The notes below the pieces were generated by a model. That model searched no databases, had not been told where the DNA came from, and saw nothing but the letters and a program-made list of their open reading frames with translations. Position numbers and translations under genes: made by a program. From the NCBI GenBank assembly GCA_013399015.1, contig VWZX01007017.1, forward strand, positions 142,768-206,767: DNA of 64,000 bases. The letters run 5' to 3'. Numbering within the stretch: the stretch's first letter is position 1; each line of letters starts with the position of its first letter. Below are positions 24,701 to 34,100 of the stretch, one piece after another. Source of the DNA: Galbula dea (taxonomy: Eukaryota; Chordata; Aves; Piciformes; Galbulidae).

Positions 24701-27377
24701 CCAACCCCCTGCAGCCAGCAGGGACATCTCCAACTAGATCTGGTCGCTCAGAGCCCCAGACAACCTGATCTAGAATGGTTCCAGGGAGGTGTTAGGCTGT
24801 GGCTTGTCTTCATCATCCACATCAGAAGGTCATAACACACCTCAGGAAGCTTCATGCTGCCATGCTGTCCCAGCAGGCCAAAGAGTGTCTCCACAACCAG
24901 TCTGCATGAGCAACCTCCATCACAGGGCCACCTCAGAGTGAGCAAGGGAATGAAGATCCTTACAAAGCATGAGAGCTTAGCTCAGTGTCTCTACTAGCTA
25001 AGTTCCTTGCAGCTGTCTCCTGCACAAGAGAGGTTGGACTGGCAGCAGATACAAACCAGCCTTGGGAGAAGAGAGTCTCATGGGCATGTAGCAGAGGAGC
25101 TGCCACACCTCCACCCATCACCAGTGTCTGATACAGGCCAGCAGGAGAGACCAGGTCAGGTCACATCCCAGTTACCAGTTGCTCTCTCTTTATCATGCAG
25201 TTCTACCGTGATGTGAAGGACTGGTGGCTTTTTGGCTTCTATTTCTGCCTCCCCTTGGTCTGCACTGGGATCTTCTACGCCCTGATGTCATGTGAGATGC
25301 TGAGCAAGAGGAACGGCATGAGGATCGCGCTGAACGACCACATGAAACGGGTGAGAAAGACAGGGAAGGAGAAACCTGGGCCCTTCCCAAGGGGGAGGAA
25401 GTGCTGTCCAAAGGGAGAACATGGACCTGTCCCTGTGAAGGACATGTAGGAGCTGACATAGCTTCACAATGCTCAACAGATATGGGCACATCAGTGCATA
25501 TACATGGATTAGACCAGGGAGGTGGGCCTTCAGTTCTGCCACCTCCTGGCTCAGGGGCAACCCAAGCCACAAGTCTTATGGCCATGGACTAGCCTCATTT
25601 TTGATTTCTCATGGTCATTCCTACCCAGATGACACCAAAGTGGACCAAAAGTCACCAGGAACAATGGTGGGTGGGAAGGGGCATGAAGGAATCTGGTCCA
25701 TGCCGTGCTGCTAGTACCATTTCCTGATGATACAGGATTTGGGACCTGTGAGTTGTGCTTTGGACTCCAAAGGGGTGTCCAGCCATCACCAGAGGACAGA
25801 AATGCCTTGAAGGGCCCTTGCTCAGCATGAGGAGATGGTGCTTTGCTCCACCTGCTCTCCAATGCAGCAGCACTTCTTTGGCTGAGCATTGGCCCAGGCT
25901 GCCCAGGGCAGTGGTGGAGTCCCCATCCCTGGAGGGGTTTCAGAGCCATGGAGGTGTGATGCTGAGGGCCATGAGTTAGTGGTGTGGTGGTGTTGGGTCA
26001 GTGCTGATCTTAGAGGTCCTTTCCAACCTAAGCAATTGATCCTGTGCCTCTCCCTTGCCCACCTGCTCCTCGCAGCGCCGGGAGGTGGCCAAGACTGTCT
26101 TCTGCCTCGTGGTGATCTTCGCCCTCTGCTGGCTGCCGCTCCACCTCAGCCGCATCCTCAAGAAGACCATTTACGACCAGACAGACCCCAACAGATGTGA
26201 ACTGCTCAGGTAGGGCCATCAGCGGGAGGTGCACCCTGCTGGGGAGCCCCTGTGGGCACGGGCAGAGGCTCTGCTGGGCTCGTTGCAGGCTGGGGGAGGT
26301 ACCTTCTGCACACCTTGTTTCAATAGCTCCTTTCTGGATGGCATCGTTCTGCCAGGCACAGGGAAGGGGTGTGGAGGACCATGAGAAGAGAAGCAATTCA
26401 GTTTTGAAATGTCTCTCTAGAGCTAAGGTCTCCTGGGCAGAAAACCATTCCCTGCAGGGCTAAAGGGACTGCAGCACATCCAAGGGCTTCCTATGCTTGT
26501 TGCCACTTGGCAGGTGCTTGTCTTCTCCTCTCCTCTTTACCTAGCATGTCAAAATTCAGGCCAGACATTGCCACTGTGCCTCGAGATGGAGAACATCCAG
26601 GGTCACCAGGGGAAATCAGCTCTCATGATCTCCTCAGGGAATGCTCCTCACAAGAAAAGGTCTTGTGCAATGGCCCAACTGCAGGAGGCACTGCTCTGTG
26701 CCCCCCTCCGTGGCATCAGCCACTGGGAGCTTGCTGGGGGCTGAGTTGGGTCAAGGCTAGATGGGGCCCTGGGTAACCTGATCTTAGTGGATGGTGTTCC
26801 TGCCAGGCAGGGGGGTTGGAACTGGATGATCTTTGAGGTCCCTTCCAACTCTGACAACCCTCTGATCCTATAGCCTGGGCAGCCTGGAGAAGGCTGACGG
26901 CTCCAGCAGGATGCTGTGTTCGGATGTGGAGCTCTAAGCCAGGCATCCTGGAAACCCTCCCTTGGTTCTCTGTAAGCTTCCAATACATCCACCCTCTTCT
27001 CTCCCTTCCTGCCTCAGTTTCCTCCTCGTGATGGATTACTTTGGGATCAACATGGCCTCCCTCAACTCCTGCATCAACCCCGTGGCTCTCTACTTCGTCA
27101 GCCGCAAGTTCAAGAACTGCTTCCAGGTAGGGCTGACCTGCATCACCCAGGCAACAGCTCCTCCTTTTGCTTCCCCTGAATCCCACACCTGTGACCCCTC
27201 TCTCTCCACCCTCTTGTCTCCTCACAGTCCTGCCTGTGCTGCTGGTGCCAGAGGCCAGCTCTGAGCATCACCCCCACAGATGAGAAGGGCTCTGTTGGGA
27301 AGTGGAAAGCCAACGGGCAAGAGCTTGGGCTGGACCGGAGCAGCTCCCGCTTGAGCAACAAGTACAGCTCCTCCTAA
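21774..27377 (+). CDS. EDNRB2: Endothelin receptor B subtype 2, 7 coding exons, intact
   Basis: Class A GPCR for endothelins; in birds it is known from neural-crest and melanoblast migration and plumage colour. Coding exons: 21774-22262, 23619-23731, 24236-24440, 25201-25350, 26076-26209, 27018-27126, 27228-27377; every intron is GT-AG with matching phase, giving 449 codons (human EDNRB is 442 aa). Visible features: signal peptide with a hydrophobic core at residues 23-31 and likely cleavage near 36; N-glycosylation site in the ectodomain (NLS); TM1 about 104-128; TM3-ECL2 disulfide cysteines C176 and C257; DRY 200-202; CWLP 337-340; NPVALY 384-389; palmitoylation cysteines 402-407; conserved SNKYSSS-like C-terminus. 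The start is the only Met ahead of the signal peptide in this exon. The ectodomain and C-tail differ enough from EDNRB to favour the EDNRB2 paralogue, as does linkage to VAMP7. No breaks or missing key residues. Introns carry CR1 copies and a 21-bp triplication. Confidence 0.96.
22631..22700. repeat. 21-bp tandem triplication in EDNRB2 intron 1
   Basis: Three tandem units that start GTGT and end GGAGAT or TGAGAT (GTGTCATGACCTCTGGGAG and variants), with a partial fourth. The period of 21 leaves the minus strand open, which explains a meaningless repetitive reading frame there. Confidence 0.85.
22886..23172 (+). mobile_element. CR1 3' end in EDNRB2 intron 1
   Basis: Sense-oriented; contains GGTAGATTTAGATTAGATAT and ends CCATTCCATGATTCTATGAA. 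Confidence 0.88.
24648..24790 (-). mobile_element. CR1 3' end in EDNRB2 intron 3
   Basis: Starts with GGTTTGGGTTGGAAGGGACC; antisense to the gene. Confidence 0.85.
25889..26041 (+). mobile_element. CR1 3' end in EDNRB2 intron 4
   Basis: Sense-oriented; its 3' end (GGTCCTTTCCAACCTAAGC) stops 34 bp before coding exon 5. Confidence 0.85.
26729..26935 (+). repeat. Dispersed duplicate, copy A, interrupted by a CR1
   Basis: 26729-26756 and 26872-26935 together match 28352-28458: both share GCTTGCTGGGGGCTGA, TTGGGTCAAG, then GAGAAGGCTG and CTCCAGCAGGATGCTGTG. A sense CR1 (26753-26871) sits between the two halves. Lies in EDNRB2 intron 5. Confidence 0.65.
26753..26871 (+). mobile_element. CR1 3' end in EDNRB2 intron 5
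   Basis: A 119-bp copy with GGAACTGGATGATCTTTGAG, inserted into one of two duplicate segments. Confidence 0.85.
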
Positions 27378-28351
27378 AGGCACAGCACCTGAGGGGAGAA
27401 GGCAGCATGCCAGGAGGGTAGGACACACCACACCGTGCCAGGATGGCAGGACACACCACACCAGGATGGTAGAACACCTCCATTTCTCTGGCCTGGCCAT
27501 TTTCTGGCTGGGCCTGAGTTGGTTTCGCCTTCATATCATAGCCCACCTGGAAGGAGCTGCAGCATCTCATGGACCCCTGGGACTAGCTCCAAACCATGCT
27601 GCTCTGTCCTCTGCTTGGAGCAGCCTCTGGAGGAGAGGGAAGGGGGTTCAGATCCTTACAGGATTTTTCATTTCCTCATGGGAAGACCAAGTGACTCCTG
27701 ACCATTTGTCTCAGGTGGAAACGTGGGGTGGGGAGGTGGCTGTGGCAAAGGAAGGAAGGTGGAGACGTGGTCCCTTGGAGGTGGATATGGGCTGAGGAGG
27801 AGAGGGAGAAGGCCATGAGTGACAATTTCCAGTTGAAAAAGAGAAAGAAAAGCTTTGATAACATCCCTTATCATCTCCCCCTGTTGCTGGGGCAGGTTGT
27901 CCCTGGGCAGAGAGCCAGGGTGAGATCCAGGCACCATGTCTAGTAGACCTTCAGTGGTGTGAAATCTCCTCCTTTTCATGGCTAAGAGAGATGGGCAGGA
28001 ACTTGGCTTCATGGTGTGACCAACCTGACCTGGGGAGCCCTGGAAGCCCCCTTCCTCTTCACTTTTTCCTGGGAGATCTGCCCCAGGCTCCCCACCCAGG
28101 GATGATGTTCACCCACCCAGGGATGGCACAAGGAAAGTGATTGTGTGTGATGAGGATGGCAGCAACTAACTGGGATGCTCTGAGCCTACAGCCACAGCTT
28201 CCCTCCCACCCACCAAAGATGGTTGGTGATTTGGTCATGGGGTGAGCCAACACCTTTCCCTCTTGGGGTCACCAACTGGGTAGCCCTGGTTGGTGAGCAC
28301 CCCACTGTGAGCACCAATGTAGGTGAGAAGCAGTGTGTCAGCAGGGGCTGT
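27378..28351 (+). other. EDNRB2: Proximal EDNRB2 3'UTR or flank
   Basis: No coding sequence after the TAA at 27375-27377. A short imperfect direct repeat (GGACACACCACAC, three times in 27420-27465) follows the stop. Confidence 0.5.
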
Positions 28352-28458
28352 GCTTGCTGGGGGCTGACTTGGGTCAAGTGCTCTCACAGCCTGGATGACT
28401 TGGAGAAGGCTGCCAACTCCAGCAGGATGCTGTGGGTCAGATCTGGAGCTCTGTCAGT
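28352..28458 (+). repeat. Dispersed duplicate, copy B, uninterrupted
   Basis: The uninterrupted match to copy A, about 1 kb downstream of the EDNRB2 stop codon. It could be a local duplication or two copies of an unrecognised dispersed repeat. Confidence 0.65.
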
Positions 28459-28742
28459 TAAAGCCTAGCTCACAGAAGGTAACTGAAGGGCAACAGATGC
28501 ACAGAGTTGGGGCAGCCTCAGCCCCAAATCAGCCCTGGAGACAAGCTGAGGATGAGCATGCACACGTGCAAGGGATGTGGCTTCCTGTGCCCTGTCCAAC
28601 CCTGCTCTCCTGGCACACACACTGCCCCTCTGCTAGCCCAGGGGCTGGCTTCCAGGTGGTGGGTTACAACCTGACCTTGGAACACCAGTCCCAGGGCTGC
28701 CCTTCAGCAGAAAGAAATAATGCCAAAGGAATACTTCTGCTC

Positions 28743-28880
28743 CCTGGAAGGGTTCAGAACCAGGTTGGATGTGGCCTTGAGCAGCCTAATCTAGTGGAAG
28801 GTGTCTCTGCCCAGGGCAGGGGGGGTTGCAATTAGATGATCTTTAAGATCCCTCCCAACCCAAACCAGTCTGTGATTCTA
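28743..28880 (+). mobile_element. CR1 3' end downstream of EDNRB2
   Basis: Ends with CCAACCCAAACCAGTCTGTG and GATTCTAC. Confidence 0.85.
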
Positions 28881-29811
28881 CAGCTGGAGCTGTCAGAAGA
28901 TAGGATGCCCTGGGAAGAGAGTCAGGAGAAGCATCTTGCTTCAGAAACAAGATCATTCCAGACCTGGGAGGGACATGGACACCAGGACATGGGGGAGGGA
29001 AATACTGTTTTCTGGAGGACTGAAAGAGTTTTGGGGGACAGGAGCCAGGCAAAATACACTCAGGGCCCCAAAGAAGCAGGAGACCATCAAGCTGTGCACG
29101 TCCTCCTGGCAGAGAAGCCACAAGTGCCAAAAAGGTGAAAGAGCAAAGAAGCTTAAGAGTTTAAGGCTCTGGCCCTGCCCCTGGCTGTTGGCACCCTCTG
29201 TGCTGCAACAGTCAGTCCCAAGAGGTCAAACTCAGCCTTGTCACCTCAAAACAAGAGCACAGCAGATAGTCCTGCAGCTCAGTGTCTGCCAGCAGCTGGA
29301 CAAGGGTTGTCCTGTCTTCCCCTTGCCCAGTGCATGGGCAGAGGCTGCCACTGATCCCCATGAAGGTTGAACCTTGGCAATACCCCAGTGGTGACCTCTG
29401 CTGACGCCATAAGGAGCAGGAGCCCAAGCACTGAGGAGTCACTTTGCTCTCCTCAGGACAGGCAGAAGAACATCCAGGACCTGCTAATGTTCACAAGACA
29501 GCCAGCAATTCCAGGGGATGACAATGAATCACTGTTGTACTGGCAGCTAGACTCAGACCAACAACTCAGCCTTACAGGGTTCCAAACCTGCCCCAGATCT
29601 GCATGTTGGCAACACTGCAACAAACAGACTGAGGTGAACTCAGCCCAGCTCAGGACATGGCCACCACTTGCTGCAGGTCTGTTTAACACTGACTTCATCC
29701 TTCTTCAGCACAGCTTCCCCCTTGGGTCCTCCCCCCAGGCATCTCCTGTTAAAAGCAACCTCACCAAGTTTGACCAAGTGGGAGAGAGGAGGGAGAGGAG
29801 AAGAGAGCTGA

Positions 29812-30082
29812 GATACAGGATAGGACAAGAGGAAAGAGCCTCAAATTGCCCCAGGGGAGGTTTAGGTTGGACTTGAGGAACAATTTCTTCCCCAGAAGGG
29901 TTGGCAAGGCCTGGCCCAGGCTGCCCAGGGCAGTGGTGGAGTCCCCATCCCTGGAGGGGTTTCAAAGCCATGGAGATGTGGAGCTGAGGGCCATGGTGCA
30001 GTGGTGACCTGGCAGTGCTGGGTAATGATTGGACTCAGTGATCTTAAAGGTCTTTTCAAACCAAAATGCTCCTGTGACTACA
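29812..30082 (+). mobile_element. CR1 3' end downstream of EDNRB2
   Basis: Contains GGGGAGGTTTAGGTTGGACT and the GGTGGAGTCCCCATCCCTGG block. Confidence 0.85.
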
Positions 30083-30266
30083 GCAAAGAGAGGCAAAGGA
30101 GCCTCACTGTGGAAGACAAGGTTCAGCAGCTGCTGGGCCTGGTGTCTGTGAACAGAAACCCAGCAGCAGCCTGTCAGGGAGCTGATGTCTGTCAGCTCCT
30201 GTTGGAAAGTCATTTTGTAGAGAGAACCTGACACTTCCCAGCCTCCCTCTTCTGCCTCTGTCTGTT

Positions 30267-30272
30267 AATAAA
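30267..30272 (+). terminator. EDNRB2: Candidate EDNRB2 polyadenylation signal
   Basis: AATAAA on the plus strand, and the only canonical one I found between the EDNRB2 stop (27377) and the convergent POLR1D gene. It would give a 3'UTR of about 2.9 kb that includes two sense-oriented CR1 copies. A weaker signal nearer the stop cannot be excluded. Confidence 0.35.
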
Positions 30273-30444
30273 ACATGGCAGTGTTTTAAAGGGAAAAATC
30301 TCTGGGTGTTTCTTTACTCAGCAGCAGGAGGGCTGCAAAGTCTGTGAACTGCTCCTCTGGTACCTGCAGACCTCCAAGGAAGACACAGGCACTGTCCTCC
30401 CCCAATCATCTCTCCCCCAGAACGAGCAGGGTATCAGCTTATAC

Positions 30445-30709
30445 TCACAGAATCCCCAAATCCCAGCATGNCTCCAGGCCAAGCAGCCCCAAGGCTCTCA
30501 GCCTTTCCTCCTCCCACAGATGCTCCAGTGCCCTCAGCATCTTCCTAGCCTCTGCTGGACTCTCTCCACTAGTCCCTTGTCTCTCTTCAACTGGAGAGCC
30601 CACAGCTGGACCCAGGACTCCAGCTGTGGCCTGACTAGGGCAGAGGAGAGGAGGAGGAGAACCTCCCTTGAGCTGGTCAAGTGTCAAGTGTGCTGGTCAC
30701 ACTCTTCTT
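30445..30709 (-). mobile_element. CR1, 3' tail fused to internal part at an N
   Basis: See the single N at 30471; the remaining part covers the CTCAGCCTTTCCTCCTCCCA segment. Confidence 0.85.
30471..30471. other. Single N marking a probable collapsed CR1 segment
   Basis: Left of the N is a CR1 3' end (minus orientation); right of it is CR1 sequence that normally lies about 350 bp further in, judged by the copy at 21271-21678. The middle is missing. Confidence 0.8.
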
Positions 30710-31053
30710 AATTCACCCCAGGACAACAATGATTTGTTTGAGAGGAAGGTTGCCTCTGTCTGTGCAACTGCTCTGGTGCCAGTCACAGGAAGATTTAAAT
30801 GGGGACAGTCTCTGCAGAGCTTTATTTTACACAGCACTGAAGCCCTTTGCTCCCTGTGGCCTTTGGGGCAGATGGATTCTGGCACCAGACTACCTGCAAA
30901 GTCTGGGATCTGAGAATCCTGGGCAGGAAACAACACTTGGGAAAGGGGAAGAGAGAAGATGGAAGAGTGCAAGAGCTGCCCTCTAGCTGGTCTTGTGCAA
31001 CCCCACGCTAAGCTGAGGGCAGTGTCACCTCTGCAGCATCAAACTGCACAGAG

Positions 31054-31059
31054 TTTATT
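31054..31059 (-). terminator. POLR1D: POLR1D polyadenylation signal
   Basis: AATAAA on the minus strand (TTTATT on plus) about 130 bp downstream of the POLR1D stop codon, a normal distance for a short 3'UTR. Transcription converges here with EDNRB2. Confidence 0.65.
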
Positions 31060-31189
31060 GTCAGGGAAAAGGCAGGTTTGGATCAAAGCACTCATTAAAA
31101 ACCCCAAGCATACAAAACATGCTTGACACAGGCAATTCAACACACAGGACAGACATTCCACACCCCCCTGGGGGCTGCATCCCCAAAGG

Positions 31190-34100
31190 CTACTGCATCT
31201 CTTCCTCCCTCTGTGCCCTGTATTCCTTCATGCTGCTCTGCAAACAAGAGGAAAGGAGAAATGTTACCTGCATGTAGCTGAGTGACCGACATACCACAGT
31301 GCCACCACCCTGGGCTCTGCCCAACTCCTCTGCCCAATGCCTGGGAAGCCTGAGGGTGCTGAGCAGCTCTGAGAGAGCTGCAGGGGCTTGCAGAAGGGAC
31401 TGAGCTTCACAGCCACTGCCAGGGAAAGGGAGCCAGGCCACAGTGCAGGGCAGGCAGAGAATGTTGGAATGCCTACAGCACAAGTGGCAGTGCATTCCTC
31501 TCCCCTCTGAGAACAAGAGATTCAGAAAGGCTCCTGAGCTGCTATAGCCTGGGCAGCCTGGAGAAGGCTCAGAAGGATGAGTCTCACCTCAAAGGTGCTG
31601 AGTACATGCTGGCAAACAGCCATCAGGTCAACCAGCCCCTTCCGGAAGGGTTCCACAGCAGGGAGGGGCCCTGCAGGAGAGAACACAGAGTGCTGGGGGC
31701 TGGCAGGGACCTCTGGGGAGCAGCCAGCCCAACCCCCTGCTCCAGCAGGGCACCCACAGCAGCTTGCCCAGGGTCACCTCCAGCTGCCTTGGCAATCTCT
31801 CCACACAAGGAGACTCCACAGCCTCTCTGCAAAGCCTGGGCCAGGGCTCCAACACCCTCACACCAAACAAGTGTCTCCTCCTGCTCAGCTGGAACCTCCT
31901 GGCTTCCAGTTGGTGCCCAGTGCCCCTTGGCCTGGCCCTGGGCACCTGCAGTTGCAAGTGGCTAGCAGAGAAGAGGGAGAAAAGTGCTTTTCTTCATTGA
32001 AATGACTCTTGGTGGAAAGCTGGCCTTAGCAGGGGGACTTCCAGCACAGAAATGCCCATGACCCAGGGAAAAGCACAGCCACCATACCTCTGGTCTGGAT
32101 CCTGAAGTTGATCTTGCTTTCAGAGGGGTGTGTGATGCAATAGCCACAGAACTCCACATCAGGGCTGCAGGAGAAGAGAGAGAAGACCACAGTGCAATCC
32201 AGGCCAAGCCTCAGCAAATTTCAGCACAGTCAGAGGCTCAGGGCACCCCAGACCTCCCCAGAAACATCCACCTGCCTCGGGGAGTTTCTGCAATGACTGA
32301 GGGATATGCTGAAGGGAAACTACCTGTGCAACCTTATTCACACAGCCTCACCCACCTCTGAGCTTCAGCTGGAGATCTGCAGGGGAAGGTCAAGGCTGGC
32401 ACCATCTTGGCCCCTCCTGGTATTGCTCAGCCTTGAGCAGCTCCCCTCTGGGGCTGCTCTTCTCCAGGCTCAGCAGCCCCAGGGCTCTCAGCCTTTCCTC
32501 CTCCCACAGATGCTCCAGTGCCCTCAGCATCTTCCTAGCCTCTGCTGGACTCTCTCCACTAGTTCCTTGTCTCTCCTGAGCTGGGGAGCCCAGAACTGGA
32601 CCAAGGACCTCAGCTGTGGCCTGACTAGGGCAGAGGAGAGGGGGAGGAGAACCTCCCTGGACCTGCTGCTCACACTCTTCTTCATGCCCTCCAAGAATGT
32701 CAGACATTACATTTCCTCCATAACTACTACCCAGGGAGCAGCAAGGGCTGGCTGCTCCTGAAGGGCTGGGGACCTGAGAGCCTCCAAGGGTAACACAGCA
32801 TCAGGGCTGTGTTTCACCAGCTAGCCCTGTCCCAGAGCAGCCAAGAGAGGGAGTTGGGGGGGGGTGCAAAAGAGGCAGCTAAGGTCAGCCAGGGGTCCAG
32901 ATCATCAGGCAGGTTTGTGGGGATGAAGCAGGTCCATGGTCAGGCCAGGAAGTCAATCTGGAGGTCAGTGTCTGGTCAGGTGAAAGTACTGAGGGTCAGA
33001 CACTAGGATCACTAAGTTGCTATAGAATGATGAGGAAGAGCTGAGGTCAGGCCAATGAGTCACTCCATGGGAATGGAGTCACTCCAGGGGAATGGAGGCC
33101 ACAGCTGAGCTGGAGACCCACACACCTAGAGCACAGCTCAGGGAGGACTGGAGCCTCCTGAGCTTAAGTGGGGCTCCTGGGCCCACAGACTGGCTGTGGG
33201 TGAAGTCCTGGCTGTGGTTGCTCAGGCTCCTTAGGGCCTGTTCCACAGAACCACAGAATGTAGGGGCTGGAAGGGACCTCTGGACCTGGAGGAAGGAGTG
33301 GAATGGAGCTGGGCAGGCTGAGAGCTCAGCAGAGAGAGACCTCATGAAATCCAACAAGGGCAAGTGCAGGGCAATGCACCTGGGGAGGAATAACCCCATG
33401 GAGCAGGGCAGGTGCCCTTGTGGCCCAGAAAGCCAATGGCATCCTGGAGAGCATCAAGAAGTGTGGCCAGCAGGTCCAGGGAGGTTCTCCTCCCCCTCTA
33501 CTCTGCCCTAGTTAGGCCACAGCTGGAGTCCTGGGGCCAGTTAGGGCACAGAAAAGGGCTACAAAAATGATGAGGGGATTGGAAACTCTCTCTGCTGGGG
33601 AAGGGCTGAGGGAGCTGGAGCTGGGCAGCCTGGAGAGGAGAAGGCTGAGGGGGGAGCTTCTCAGTGCTTACCAGTACTTCATGGGTGGGGGGCAGGAGGC
33701 TGGGGCCAGGCTCTGCTCAGTGGTGCCCAGGGACAGGACAAGAGGGAACAGGCACAGACTGGAACAGAGGAGGTGCCATCTAAACAGAAGGAGGAACTTC
33801 TTGACTTTGAGAGTGGTGGAGCCCTGGCCCAGGCTGCCCAGGGAGGTGCTGGAGTCTGACTCTGGAGACATTCCAAACCCCTGGCACTAACAGCAGAAGT
33901 GAATCCTGTGAAGAGAGGTGGCAGCTGAGGAGCCTTTGGCACCATGTCTGATCCAAAGACCCTAACAGCTATGCAGAGAGGTACTTTCTGATCACCTGCC
34001 TTGTCCCAGCAGCAACTGAGATGCAGGAGAGTGTGGCTGTGCCAGCCTGCAGCTGGCCTGAGGGCCTCACCAAGATAGAGCCAACAGAGGAGTTTGACCT

